In this document: positions 7,199 through 15,444 of the stretch, in pieces | Layout: each line of letters starts with the position of its first letter | Numbering within the stretch: position 1 is the first letter of the stretch | DNA from: Sphingomonas sp. A2-49 | GTDB taxonomy: Bacteria > Pseudomonadota > Alphaproteobacteria > Sphingomonadales > Sphingomonadaceae | Reading direction: 5' to 3' | Assembly: GCF_025548555.1 (NCBI RefSeq) | Contig: NZ_JAJLPA010000010.1 | Location: 41,103 to 105,102, forward strand | DNA length: 64,000 bases | Notes under the pieces: generated by a model | What the model saw: only the letters and a program-made list of their open reading frames with translations | The model's database searches: none | What the model was told of the DNA's origin: nothing | Program-made: the position numbers and the translations under genes

Positions 7199-9292
7199 CT
7201 AGAAGTCGCCGCCGCCGCCGCCGCCTCCATCATCGCCGTCGCGGCCCATCTTCATCTGCACCCCGAAGCCGTCGAGCGCATCCTCGACCTGCGGGATCGC
7301 GGCGCCGATCGGGTCCTCGACCGCATTGTCGATCGCTTCGGGGTCGATCGCGCCGTCCTCGACCACCACCGGGGCGGCCACGGGGGCGATGTTGAGCGCG
7401 GACACCATGAACTGGCGCCACATCTGCGCCGGGATGCCGCCGCCGTGCAGCCCGGGGTTGGGCGAGCTGTCGTCGTTGCCGACCCAGACGCCGACCACCA
7501 GGTCGCCGGCGAAGCCGATGAACCAGGCGTCGCGGTTCGCCTGCGACGTGCCGGTCTTGCCATAGGCGTCCATCGTCAGCACCGCCTCGCGCCCCGTGCC
7601 GCGCAACGACGAGGAGAGCAGGTCGAGCATCTTTTCGCGGATGTCGTCGGGCATCTTGCGGCTGCCGCCGGTCAGCGACTGGTACCAGCTCTTGTTGCCC
7701 GCCTTTTCCTCCAGCCCGCGCGGCGACACCGGATAGCTGCCGTTGGCGACCGCGGCATAGGCGGCGGTCAGTTCCAGCAACGACACCTCCGCGGTGCCCA
7801 GCCCGATCGTCGCCTCGTTCGGGATCGGCGTCGATATGCCGAGGTCGCGCGCCGCCTTGATGACGTTGCGCACGCCGACCTCCTGCGTCAGCCGCGCGGC
7901 GACGACGTTGGACGATCGTGCGAAGGCGCGGCGCAGCGGGATCTGGCCCAGATAGCGGCCATCGTCGTTCCGGGGCTTCCACCCGGCGATCTCGACCGGA
8001 CTGTCGTCGGCCATCGTGTCGGGCGTCATCCCCGCGCGCATCGCGGCGAGGTAGACGAACAGCTTGAAGGTCGAACCCGGCTGGCGGCGCGCCTGCGTCG
8101 CGCGATTGAACGGGCTCTTCGCATAATCCTTGCCGCCGACCATCGCGACGACGCGGCCGTCGCGGCGCATCGCGACGATCGCCGCCTGCGCCTGGCGCAG
8201 CCCCGCCTGGCGGATCACCCGTTCGGCGGTGCGTTGCAGGCGGCGGTCGAGCGTGGTCTTCACCGTCGCCTCGGTCTTGATCTCGCCCGCCTGGTCGCGC
8301 GCGTCGGGCAGCACCCAGTCGGCGAAATAGGTGCCGCTCGGCAATTGCGTCGGGCGGCTCGCCAGCACGCGCTGCGGCTGGACCGCGGCGCCCTCCGCCC
8401 TGGTCAGGAAGCCCGCGTCGACCATCGCGGCGACCACCAACATCTCGCGCTTGCGCGCACCCGCCAGGTTGCCGGTCGGCGCGAGGCGCGAGGGCGCCTT
8501 GACGAGGCCGGCGAGCATCGCCGCCTGGCCGATGTTCATCCGTTCCGGCTCGCGGCCGAAATAATGTTTCGACGCGGCGCGCAGGCCATAGACGTTGTCG
8601 CCGAAATAGACGTTCGACAGATAGCGCGACAGGATCTCGTCCTTCGACAGCCACGCTTCCAGCCAGAAGGCGATCATGACCTCGCGGATCTTGCGCGCGG
8701 CGGTGCGGTCCGAATCGAGGAAGGCGTTCTTGGCGAGCTGCTGCGTGATCGTGCTGCCGCCCTCGCGCACCCCGCCCGACCCGACGTTGTGGACGAAGGC
8801 GCGCAGGATGCCGCGCGGATCGATGCCCCAGTGCGAGCGGAAGCGCCGGTCCTCGATCGCCATGAACGCCTCGGTGACGTGCGGGGGCAGCTTGGCGGCG
8901 TCGACGGGCGTGTCGAGGATCGCGCCGCGCCGCGCGATCGGGGTACCGTCGTCGGCGGTCAGCGTGATCGATGGCGGGGTCGGCGGCTGCAACGACTTGC
9001 TGAGCGGCGCGGTGACCGCGAGCCAGCCGATCGCGAGCACCAGCAGGACGATACCGGCGGCGATGCCGCGGAGGATCCAGCGGCCGACGGTGCGCGGACG
9101 GCGCGGCGGGACGGGGGCGGGATCGCCGTCGTCCGCACCGACGAAGGCGTCGAACCGGCCTGCGTAGCGGTCCGCCGGCCGGTCCGCATGCGGCGCCGGA
9201 TCGTCGTCCAGCGCATAGCGCCGGCCGATCGCGGACGGTCGTGAGGTATCGACGGGTTCGTGACGCATCGGCTCGTCCCAGCGGTCAGCCAT
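7199..9292 (-). CDS. PBP1A-type bifunctional peptidoglycan transglycosylase/transpeptidase
   Basis: This 697-residue class A penicillin-binding protein polymerises glycan strands and crosslinks stem peptides on the periplasmic side. It has a long acidic, Pro-rich cytoplasmic tail, a membrane segment at about 73-93, and a GT51 domain with catalytic Glu in FMAIEDRRFRSHWG (about residue 147) and REGGSTITQQLAKN. The transpeptidase domain has the active Ser in QPGSTFKLF (about 407), the SSN motif in ARSSNVVA (about 460) and KTGTSQ (about 579). The C-terminus is an odd Gly run (GGGGGGGDF) encoded by a GGC repeat. The ATG at 9292 has no ribosome site and sits about seven bases from a TATAAT box. Met9 (9268) is preceded by GGGACGAG and could be the real start. 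Confidence 0.93.
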   Translation of the reverse strand: MADRWDEPMRHEPVDTSRPSAIGRRYALDDDPAPHADRPADRYAGRFDAFVGADDGDPAPVPPRRPRTVGRWILRGIAAGIVLLVLAIGWLAVTAPLSKSLQPPTPPSITLTADDGTPIARRGAILDTPVDAAKLPPHVTEAFMAIEDRRFRSHWGIDPRGILRAFVHNVGSGGVREGGSTITQQLAKNAFLDSDRTAARKIREVMIAFWLEAWLSKDEILSRYLSNVYFGDNVYGLRAASKHYFGREPERMNIGQAAMLAGLVKAPSRLAPTGNLAGARKREMLVVAAMVDAGFLTRAEGAAVQPQRVLASRPTQLPSGTYFADWVLPDARDQAGEIKTEATVKTTLDRRLQRTAERVIRQAGLRQAQAAIVAMRRDGRVVAMVGGKDYAKSPFNRATQARRQPGSTFKLFVYLAAMRAGMTPDTMADDSPVEIAGWKPRNDDGRYLGQIPLRRAFARSSNVVAARLTQEVGVRNVIKAARDLGISTPIPNEATIGLGTAEVSLLELTAAYAAVANGSYPVSPRGLEEKAGNKSWYQSLTGGSRKMPDDIREKMLDLLSSSLRGTGREAVLTMDAYGKTGTSQANRDAWFIGFAGDLVVGVWVGNDDSSPNPGLHGGGIPAQMWRQFMVSALNIAPVAAPVVVEDGAIDPEAIDNAVEDPIGAAIPQVEDALDGFGVQMKMGRDGDDGGGGGGGDF
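7208..7225 (+). repeat. (GCC)6 trinucleotide run in the 3' end of the PBP1A gene
   Basis: Six perfect GCC units on the plus strand encode the poly-Gly stretch just before the stop of the PBP1A gene. Slippage here would change the number of glycines without shifting the frame. Confidence 0.85.
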
Positions 9293-9299
9293 GGGGTGT

Positions 9300-9326
9300 A
9301 TTATAATCCTAAAACAGCTGGCGCAA
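9300..9326 (-). promoter_or_regulatory. candidate sigma70 promoter for the PBP1A operon
   Basis: On the minus strand TTGCGC (9321-9326) and a perfect TATAAT (9300-9305) are separated by 15 bases. Initiation six or seven bases downstream would fall at about 9293, next to the annotated ATG, so the mRNA would be almost leaderless, or translation starts at Met9. The TATAAT is striking in such GC-rich DNA. The short spacer lowers confidence. Confidence 0.45.
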
Positions 9327-9425
9327 GGGGGTGCGGCGACATCGCGTCGCGGCGGCGGTTTACCGTGGGCGGCGCGCGAACGCCAGCGGCTGGCGCGCGC
9401 CGCTGCATGACGCTATCGCCGCTGT

Positions 9426-10010
9426 ATGGCCGCTGAACCCACATCCCCCCCGCTCGTCGTCGGCATCGGCGGCACGATCGGCGGCGTGTCCTCCACCGAG
9501 CGCGCGCTGCGCATCGCGCTGGAGGCGGCCGAGCGCGAGGGGTTTCGCACCCGCATGTTCGGCGGCGCCGACATGGCGCGGCTGCCGCTCTACGATCCGC
9601 GCGCGACCAGCCGTACCGTGGACGAGGAGGCGTTCGTCGATGCGGTCCGGCATGCCTCCGCGGTCATCATCGCCAGCCCCGGCTATCACGGCAGCATCTC
9701 GGGCGTGGTCAAGAACGCGCTCGACCTGCTGGAAGAAACCGCGAGGGACGCGCGCCCCTATCTGGCCGACATGCCGGTCGGGCTGATCGCCACCGCTTAC
9801 GGATGGCAGGCGACGGGATCGACGATCGCCGCGCTGCGCTCGATCGTCCACGCGTTGCGCGGCTGGCCGACGCCGTTCGCCGCGGCGATCAATACGCAGA
9901 TCACCAAGTTCGACAGCGAGGGCGGCGCGAGCGACCCCGCGGTGGTCGAGCAATTGTGCATGGTCGGGCGCCAGGTCGCCCGCTTCGCCCCGCTCGCCAC
10001 CGCGTCCTAG
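9426..10010 (+). CDS. NADPH-dependent FMN reductase family protein
   Basis: The 194-residue flavodoxin-like protein starts VVGIGGTIGGVSSTERAL (phosphate loop of the flavin site, about residues 10-27) and has the family signature SPGYHGSISGVVKNALDL near 80-98. Such enzymes reduce FMN or quinones with NAD(P)H in the cytosol. The variant GGTIGGVSSTE instead of the usual GSxRxxS hints at a specialised subfamily, as in reductases found with monooxygenases, but none is nearby. It overlaps the end of the convergent symporter gene by four bases. The region upstream (9293-9425) is shared with the divergent PBP1A promoter. Confidence 0.87.
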   Translation: MAAEPTSPPLVVGIGGTIGGVSSTERALRIALEAAEREGFRTRMFGGADMARLPLYDPRATSRTVDEEAFVDAVRHASAVIIASPGYHGSISGVVKNALDLLEETARDARPYLADMPVGLIATAYGWQATGSTIAALRSIVHALRGWPTPFAAAINTQITKFDSEGGASDPAVVEQLCMVGRQVARFAPLATAS

Positions 10011-11296
10011 GCGATCGCCGGCGCCGCGGCCCCGGTGTCGTCGAGCAGGCCCTGCCGCTTCGCGACGATCGCGGGGACCAGCGCCTGCCCCGCGACGTTC
10101 ACCGCGGTGCGCCCCATGTCGAGGATCGGATCGATCGCCAGCAGCAGCCCGGCGCCCTCCAGCGGCAGGCCGAGCGTCGACAGCGTCAGCGTCAGCATCA
10201 CCAACGCGCCGGTCAGCCCCGCGGTCGCCGCCGATCCCAGCACCGAGACGATGACGATCAGCAGATAGTCGCTGCCGTGCAGCGGCACGTTGTAATATTG
10301 CGCGACGAACAGCGCGGCGATGGCGGGATAGATGGCGGCGCAGCCGTCCATCTTGGTCGTCGCGGCGAACGGCACGGCGAAGGCGGCATAGCTGCGCGGC
10401 ACGCCCAGCCCCTTTTCCACCACCTGTTCGGTGACCGGCAGCGTCGCGATCGACGAGCGCGACACGAAGCCGAGCTGGATGGCGGGCCACGCCGCCGCGA
10501 AGAACCGCCGCGGGCTCATCCCGTTGGCGATCAGCAGCAGCGGGTAGACGACGAACAGGACGAGCGCGAGGCCGATGTAGACGGCGATGGCGAAGGTGCC
10601 GAGCGCGGACAGCGACTGCCAGCCGTAGCGGACCACCGCGCTGCCGAGCAACGCGCCGGTGCCGATCGGGGTCAGCCGCACCACCCAGCGCAGGATACGG
10701 CGGAAGATCGCGAGCGCCGAGGCGTTGAAGGCGAGGAACGGCGCCCCTGCCTCGCCGACGCGCACCGCCGCGACGCCGATCGCGACCGCAGCGACGATCA
10801 GCTGGAGCACGTTGAACGACAGGCTGGTCTTCGCCGCGCCGTCGGCGAGCCTGGTCGACGCCTCCAGCGCGAGGACGTTGACCGGTACCAGCCCGCGCAG
10901 GAAATCGAGCCACGATCCCGCGGTGTCGGGCCGCACCGCCGCCGCCAGCGTCACGCCGGCATGCGCGCCGGGTTGCAGGATCGTACCCAGCACCAGCCCG
11001 ATCGACACCGCGATCAATGCGGTGATCGCGAACCACAGGAAGGTGCCCGCGACCAGCCGCGCGGCATTGTCGAGGTCGCGCAGCGCGGCGATCGAGGCGA
11101 CGATCGCGGTGAACACCAGCGGCACCACCAGCGCCTTCAGCAATTGCACGAACATCTCACCGACGATCCGCAGCCCGTCCGCGAGGCCCGCGATCGCATA
11201 GTGGCGCGCGACGAAACCGAGCAGCAGGCCGATGGCCATACCGACGAACACCTGCATTCCGAAGCTGGGTCTGGTCACGCGCGTGGTCCTGTTCAT
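10007..11296 (-). CDS. dicarboxylate/amino acid:cation symporter (DAACS family)
   Basis: The 429-residue protein has the layout of DctA/GltP transporters: about eight membrane helices, two re-entrant loops and the substrate motifs SRSSIATLPVTEQ (about residues 255-267), PFAATTKMDGCAA (about 285-297) and the final AIDPILDMGRTAVNV. The family takes up C4-dicarboxylates, glutamate or aspartate with protons or sodium. The motif KMDGCA differs from the common NMDGTA, so the substrate may not be a standard dicarboxylate. The start is uncertain between ATG 11296 and ATG 11302, six bases apart, with no clear ribosome site for either. Confidence 0.88.
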   Translation of the reverse strand: MNRTTRVTRPSFGMQVFVGMAIGLLLGFVARHYAIAGLADGLRIVGEMFVQLLKALVVPLVFTAIVASIAALRDLDNAARLVAGTFLWFAITALIAVSIGLVLGTILQPGAHAGVTLAAAVRPDTAGSWLDFLRGLVPVNVLALEASTRLADGAAKTSLSFNVLQLIVAAVAIGVAAVRVGEAGAPFLAFNASALAIFRRILRWVVRLTPIGTGALLGSAVVRYGWQSLSALGTFAIAVYIGLALVLFVVYPLLLIANGMSPRRFFAAAWPAIQLGFVSRSSIATLPVTEQVVEKGLGVPRSYAAFAVPFAATTKMDGCAAIYPAIAALFVAQYYNVPLHGSDYLLIVIVSVLGSAATAGLTGALVMLTLTLSTLGLPLEGAGLLLAIDPILDMGRTAVNVAGQALVPAIVAKRQGLLDDTGAAAPAIA

Positions 11297-11427
11297 CGGC
11301 ATCACATAGGGTCGCGCTGTAACGGTGCGACCCAAGAAAAGGCTGCGCGCCATAAAGCCGGACCCCGCGACGGGTGTGCGGCGCGGCGTGGGGCGTGTAC
11401 CGGCCGGCCGGCAACGGGGGCGACGGC

Positions 11428-12372
11428 ATGCAGCGCGACGATGGAACGACCGCAGGGGCGGGGGCAGGAACGCGGACAGGGGCGGCGCACGGCACGCGCG
11501 GGGCCGCGTTCGCGATGCTGGTGCTGGCCGGCCTGTGCTGGAGCCTGGGCTTCCCGCTCGGCAAGCTGGCGCTGCGCGAGATGACGCCGGCACACATGGT
11601 GCTGTGGCGCTTCGTCGTCGCGGCGGCGGTGGCGATGCCGTTCGCGGTCGGGTCGGCGGCGGCGCGCGCGCTGTTCCGGTCGCCGGCGGTCCTGCTCGCC
11701 GGCATATTGTACGGCGTCGCCTTCCTCGTCCAGTTCGAAGGGCTGGCGCGCGTCAGCGTCACGCTCGCGGCATTGCTGGTGGGGGCGATGCCTGCGCTGA
11801 TCGCCATATCGGCGCGGCTGCTCGGCGAGGCGACCAGCCGCATCAGCTGGATCGGGGTCGCGGGTGCCACCGTCGGTGCCGCGCTGATCGCGGGCGATCC
11901 GGGCGACGCCGGATCGCTGGCGGGCGTGCTGTTGTCGCTCGCCTCGCTACTGCTGTTCCTCGGCTGGTTCTACGCGCTCAAGGCCGCGCCCGCCGCGCCA
12001 CAGGCCCTCGCGATGCCCGCGGTCACCGTGGTGGTGGCGGCGGTGGTCGTCGCGCCGCTCGCGCTGCTGTTGCACGGCGCGCCGCCGGTGGCGCTGTCGG
12101 GTGCGGCATGGGCGGGCATCGCGGGGCAGGGCCTGCTGGCGACCGCGCTCGCCACCGCGGCGTGGCAATATGGCGCGTCGCGCGTCGGCAGCGCGAGCGC
12201 GGGCGTGTTCATCAATATCGAGCCGCTGATGGGCGCGATCCTGGGCGTCGCCTTTTTCGGCGACCGGGTGACGCCGTTGCTCGCGGGGGGCGGCATGCTG
12301 ATCCTGATCGGCAGCCTGATGGCCGTGATGGGGGAGGCGCCGGGGCACGAGGTGCCGCCGACCGCGGCGTGA
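11428..12372 (+). CDS. EamA (DMT) family inner-membrane transporter
   Basis: The 314-residue protein has two EamA repeats and about ten membrane helices. The first repeat begins with LAGLCWSLGFPLGKLALREM, and the second ends with AGVFINIEPLMGAILGVAFF, the usual late motif of this superfamily. A Gly/Thr-rich tail of about 25 residues precedes the first helix. The ATG at 11428 follows GGGGGCGACGGC, a weak ribosome site. It diverges from the symporter gene, and its stop is seven bases from the stop of the convergent unknown gene. The substrate cannot be predicted. It is not a close copy of the permease at 1567-2484. Confidence 0.87.
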   Translation: MQRDDGTTAGAGAGTRTGAAHGTRGAAFAMLVLAGLCWSLGFPLGKLALREMTPAHMVLWRFVVAAAVAMPFAVGSAAARALFRSPAVLLAGILYGVAFLVQFEGLARVSVTLAALLVGAMPALIAISARLLGEATSRISWIGVAGATVGAALIAGDPGDAGSLAGVLLSLASLLLFLGWFYALKAAPAAPQALAMPAVTVVVAAVVVAPLALLLHGAPPVALSGAAWAGIAGQGLLATALATAAWQYGASRVGSASAGVFINIEPLMGAILGVAFFGDRVTPLLAGGGMLILIGSLMAVMGEAPGHEVPPTAA

Positions 12373-12379
12373 CCCGCGT

Positions 12380-12934
12380 TCAGCAACCCGCCGGTTGCGC
12401 GAGGATCAGCCGGTCGCCCAGCGCCCCGTAGAAATCGCAGACGTCGACCAGTTCCGCACGCCCCGGTGCCAGCCGGGTGCCGAGCGGATAGCGGCGCAGC
12501 GCGTCGCCGGCGGGGACGCTCCAGCCCGCGGTCATCACTTCGCCGCCCGATACGTCGGGCCGGCGCACCCAGCCGTCGCAATGGATCAGGCAGGCGCTCG
12601 ACCGGCCGAGCGCCCGCAGCCGGTCCTGATCCTCGCGCGCGGCGAGCGGATGCAGCGTGAAATCGCGCAGCTTGTTGGCGGTGTTGCGCTGCTCCTCGCG
12701 CACGACATGGCCCGCCGACGCGCCGAGCGCATCGAGCAGCCCGTGCAGGAACCGGTCGAGTTCGCGCAGGCAATTGGCGATGAAGCGCGCGCGGGTGCGG
12801 AAATGCGGTCCCTGCGGCCATCCGTCGGCGATCACCGGCCGATCGGCGAATCCGGCAAGGAATGCGGCGCCGCGCGCCAGCGTCTCGTGCGCCGCCGCTG
12901 TCCCTTGCAGCGGCGTCACGGATGCGTGGATCAC
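12380..12934 (-). CDS. protein of unknown function, GTG start coupled to upstream gene
   Basis: The 184-residue protein has no signal peptide or membrane helix. There is no in-frame ATG near its beginning; the GTG at 12934 overlaps the TGA of the upstream small gene as GTGA, a classic coupling arrangement, and this decided the start. Segments such as GPHFRTRARFIANCLRELDR, EEQRNTANKLRDFTLHPLAA and ELVDVCDFYGALGDRLILAQ look like a well-folded helical protein, but I do not recognise the family. Codon use fits the genome. It is probably made in fixed ratio with the small protein encoded just before it. Confidence 0.75.
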   Translation of the reverse strand: MIHASVTPLQGTAAAHETLARGAAFLAGFADRPVIADGWPQGPHFRTRARFIANCLRELDRFLHGLLDALGASAGHVVREEQRNTANKLRDFTLHPLAAREDQDRLRALGRSSACLIHCDGWVRRPDVSGGEVMTAGWSVPAGDALRRYPLGTRLAPGRAELVDVCDFYGALGDRLILAQPAGC

Positions 12935-13149
12935 GCCTCGGTCTGCACCGTCGCCAGGGTCGCGGCGGCGCGCGTCGCCGCGGCCCGCTGATCGCGCATC
13001 ACCTCGGTCCGCTCGGCACGCGACGCCATCGCCTCCCACGACCGGGCGGCGCGTTCGCAGCGGTCGCGCACATTGTCGAGCGTGGCATCGGCGGCATTGC
13101 TGCGCTCCTGATCGGCCTGCTTGCGGAAGAATGTGGCGTCGCTGGACAT
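12931..13149 (-). CDS. small helical protein of unknown function
   Basis: The 72-residue protein MSSDATFFRKQADQERSNAA... is rich in Ala, Arg and Glu and is predicted by eye to be one or two long helices, possibly a coiled coil. The ATG at 13149 is chosen over an ATG at 13194 because GAGG lies seven bases upstream. The opening FFRKQADQERSNA recalls a small conserved family of sphingomonads of unknown role. Its TGA overlaps the GTG of the next gene. Bases 13150-13287 upstream hold no other gene that I can see and probably include the promoter. Confidence 0.7.
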   Translation of the reverse strand: MSSDATFFRKQADQERSNAADATLDNVRDRCERAARSWEAMASRAERTEVMRDQRAAATRAAATLATVQTEA

Positions 13150-13287
13150 CGGGTACCTCGTCAGCGGAAGAAGAATCGCGGGAAGCGACGGCACCCGCGG
13201 CGGATGCCGCGCGAAAGACCGTCGATATGCGACTGTAGGAAGCTGTTAGATGGGCGCTCGCGCTGCGATAAGCAAGCGGTGCGTCGA

Positions 13288-14451
13288 TCAGGGATGCCGC
13301 GTCGCCCCCGCCGCGCGCACCGCGGCGATATCCGGATAGCCGTTGACCGCCATCAGCAGGTCCGCCTCCGCCAGGATACAGCGCAGGACGTGCGCCGCCC
13401 CCGCTGCGCCATCGAGCGCGAGGCCATAGGCATAGGGGCGGCCGATACCGACCGCGCGCGCGCCCAGTGCCAGCGCCTTCACCGCGTCGCTGCCAGACCG
13501 CACGCCCGAATCGAACAGCACCGGCGTCGTCCCCGCCGCGGCGACCACCCCGGGCAGCATGTCGATCGCGGCGATCCCCCCATTCGCCTGCCGCCCGCCA
13601 TGGTTCGAGCAATAGATCGCGTCCGCCCCCGTATCGACCGCGCGCCGCGCGTCGTCGGGGTGGCAGATGCCCTTCAGGATCAGCGGCAGCCGCGTCAGCG
13701 AGCGCAGCCAGGGCATGTCGTCCCAGGTCAGCACCTTGCCGAACACCCCCATCCACTGGCGGATCGCGGCGGCGGGATCCGCCTCCGGCGGCTTGGCGAG
13801 CATCGCGCGGAAGACGGGATCGCTGAAATAGTTGGTGAGCACCGCGCCGCGCAGCTGCGGGAAGCTCGCGGTGTTGAGGTCGCGCGGCCGCCAGCCGGTG
13901 ACCCAGGTGTCGAGGGTGACGACGATCCCCTTGTATCCCGCCGCCTCCGCGCGCGACACGAGGCTGGCGGCAAGGTCGCGGTCGCGCGGGGTGTAGAGCT
14001 GGAAGAAGCCGGGCGTGTCGCCCATCGCCGCGGCGACGGCTTCGAGCGGATCGTTGGCGAGCGTCGACGCCATGAACGGCACGCCGGTGTCGGCGGCGGC
14101 ACGCGCGGCGGCGAGGTCGCCATGGCCATCCTGCGTGCAGATGCCGTTGACGCCGATCGGCGCCATGAACAGCGGATGCGGCAGCGTCAGGCCGAGCAGG
14201 TCGATCGACAGGTCGCGCGTCGTGCAATCGACCATCATCCGCGGCACCATGCCCCAATGACGGAACGCGGCGGCGTTGCGATCCTGCGTCGCCTCGTCGC
14301 CGCAACCGCCCTGCACATAGTCGAGCACCGCCTTCGGCATCGCCGCGGTCGCGCGTCGTTCCAGCGTGGCGAAGTCCACCGGCAGCTTCGGCAGCACGCC
14401 CGACAGGCCGGCGCCATAGATCGCATTCTGGTAATCGCCGTAATGGGGCAT
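13288..14451 (-). CDS. FMN-dependent alpha-hydroxy-acid dehydrogenase/oxidase (lactate dehydrogenase/monooxygenase-like)
   Basis: The 387-residue protein has the TIM-barrel layout of the glycolate oxidase/LldD family. Visible motifs are YVQGGCGDEATQDRNAAAF near the N-terminus, MAPIGVNGI, FFQLYTPRD, the FMN-contacting LKGICHPDDA, and the catalytic SNHGGRQANG, in which the His takes the alpha proton and the Arg binds the carboxylate. The late GVRSGSDAVKALALGARAVG binds the FMN phosphate. It oxidises a 2-hydroxyacid, most likely lactate, to the keto acid. I prefer the ATG at 14451 (GGACGAG just upstream) to the one at 14505. The GGCGDE segment resembles lactate 2-monooxygenase, so CO2-releasing chemistry is possible. 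Confidence 0.88.
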   Translation of the reverse strand: MPHYGDYQNAIYGAGLSGVLPKLPVDFATLERRATAAMPKAVLDYVQGGCGDEATQDRNAAAFRHWGMVPRMMVDCTTRDLSIDLLGLTLPHPLFMAPIGVNGICTQDGHGDLAAARAAADTGVPFMASTLANDPLEAVAAAMGDTPGFFQLYTPRDRDLAASLVSRAEAAGYKGIVVTLDTWVTGWRPRDLNTASFPQLRGAVLTNYFSDPVFRAMLAKPPEADPAAAIRQWMGVFGKVLTWDDMPWLRSLTRLPLILKGICHPDDARRAVDTGADAIYCSNHGGRQANGGIAAIDMLPGVVAAAGTTPVLFDSGVRSGSDAVKALALGARAVGIGRPYAYGLALDGAAGAAHVLRCILAEADLLMAVNGYPDIAAVRAAGATRHP

Positions 14452-14501
14452 GGCTCGTCCGCCTTCAGTCGGTATGCCGCGCGCGGCGCAGGGAAGATGG
14501 T

Positions 14502-14611
14502 TCACGCGGAGGCGCGGAGATGTCGTTGGCGGTACGCGGGTTGCCTGCCATCACGCCCGGTGTCGGAAGGACGGGCTGCGCCGCTCTCTACACCTCCGCG
14601 CCTCCGCGTGA
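14502..14611. repeat. intergenic inverted repeat, CTCCGCGCCTCCGCG family, copy 1
   Basis: Two perfect 18-base arms (14502-14519 and 14594-14611; core GGAGGCGCGGAG and its complement) enclose 74 bases. The element lies between two minus-strand genes. Related arms occur at 56071-56205 and 61743-61766, so this is a dispersed family and not a simple terminator. No open frame of interest is inside. Confidence 0.7.
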
Positions 14612-14631
14612 CCCCCTTTTTCAGTTACCGA

Positions 14632-15408
14632 TCAATCCCGGAAGCCGGGATCGATCCGGTCGAGCTTGCGCAACAGCGCGGGCCAGGCGAGCTGCTGCGC
14701 CAGCATTGCCATGCCGGCACCGGTCGACTGCTGCTCCACCTTCTCGGCGACGCCCTGGTTGGGATCGTTGAGGTTGGCGCGGCCTGCGCTCAGCATCAGG
14801 ATCTGCGCCTCGCAGGCGCGTTCGAGGAAATACATGCGCAGGAACGCCTGCGCGACGCTGGCGCCGACCGCGAGCGTGCCGTGGTTGCGCAGGATCATCG
14901 AATGGCGCGTGCCGAGGTCGGCGACCAGCCGTTCGCGCTCGTCGAGCTCGGTCGCGATACCCTCGAAGTCGTGATAGGCGACGTCGTGGCCCGCGATCAT
15001 CGCGGTCTGCGTGTGCGGCAGCAGCCCCTCGGCCATTGCCGAAACCGCCTGGCCGTGCGGCGTGTGGAGGTGGAGCACCGCCACCGCATCCTCGCGTGCG
15101 GCGTGGATCGCGGAATGGATGACAAAGCCGGCCCGGTTCACCGGGGCGGGATTGTCGCCGACCTTGTTGCCCTCGACGTCGATCTTGACCAGCGACGATG
15201 CGGTGATCTCCTCGAACATCATCGAATAGGGGTTGATGAGGAAATGGTGCTCCGGCCCCGGCACCCGCGCCGACAGATGCGTGAAGATCAGGTCGTCCCA
15301 GCCATAGAGCGCGACCAGTCGATAGGCGGCGGCGAGGTCGACGCGTAAGCCCCATTCCTCCGCCGACACGGTGTCGCGCATGCTCACGGGCTTCAGGGCG
15401 GTGGCCAT
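14632..15408 (-). CDS. class II aldolase/adducin family protein
   Basis: The 258-residue protein fits class II aldolase/adducin domains. The zinc-ligand pair is in LHLHTPHGQAVSA (about residues 105-117) and a later His is in RNHGTLAVGA (about 165). Relatives include L-fuculose-phosphate aldolase and bacterial adducin-like proteins. Residues FTHLSARVPGPEHHFLINP near 42-60 match the phosphate-binding N-terminal part. The true substrate is unknown, and many alphaproteobacterial members of this length are not sugar aldolases. The ATG at 15408 follows GAGGACGACCG. The divergent Crp/Fnr regulator gene starts 36 bases away, so it may control this gene. Confidence 0.85.
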   Translation of the reverse strand: MATALKPVSMRDTVSAEEWGLRVDLAAAYRLVALYGWDDLIFTHLSARVPGPEHHFLINPYSMMFEEITASSLVKIDVEGNKVGDNPAPVNRAGFVIHSAIHAAREDAVAVLHLHTPHGQAVSAMAEGLLPHTQTAMIAGHDVAYHDFEGIATELDERERLVADLGTRHSMILRNHGTLAVGASVAQAFLRMYFLERACEAQILMLSAGRANLNDPNQGVAEKVEQQSTGAGMAMLAQQLAWPALLRKLDRIDPGFRD

Positions 15409-15444
15409 CGGTCGTCCTCTCATCGTCTCGTCGTTGGCGCCAGG

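Noticed and set aside
6971..9244. A plus-strand open frame of about 757 codons opposite the PBP1A gene
   Set aside because: The minus strand encodes a complete class A PBP with all catalytic motifs; the plus frame is Arg/His/Ala-rich and has no recognisable domain.
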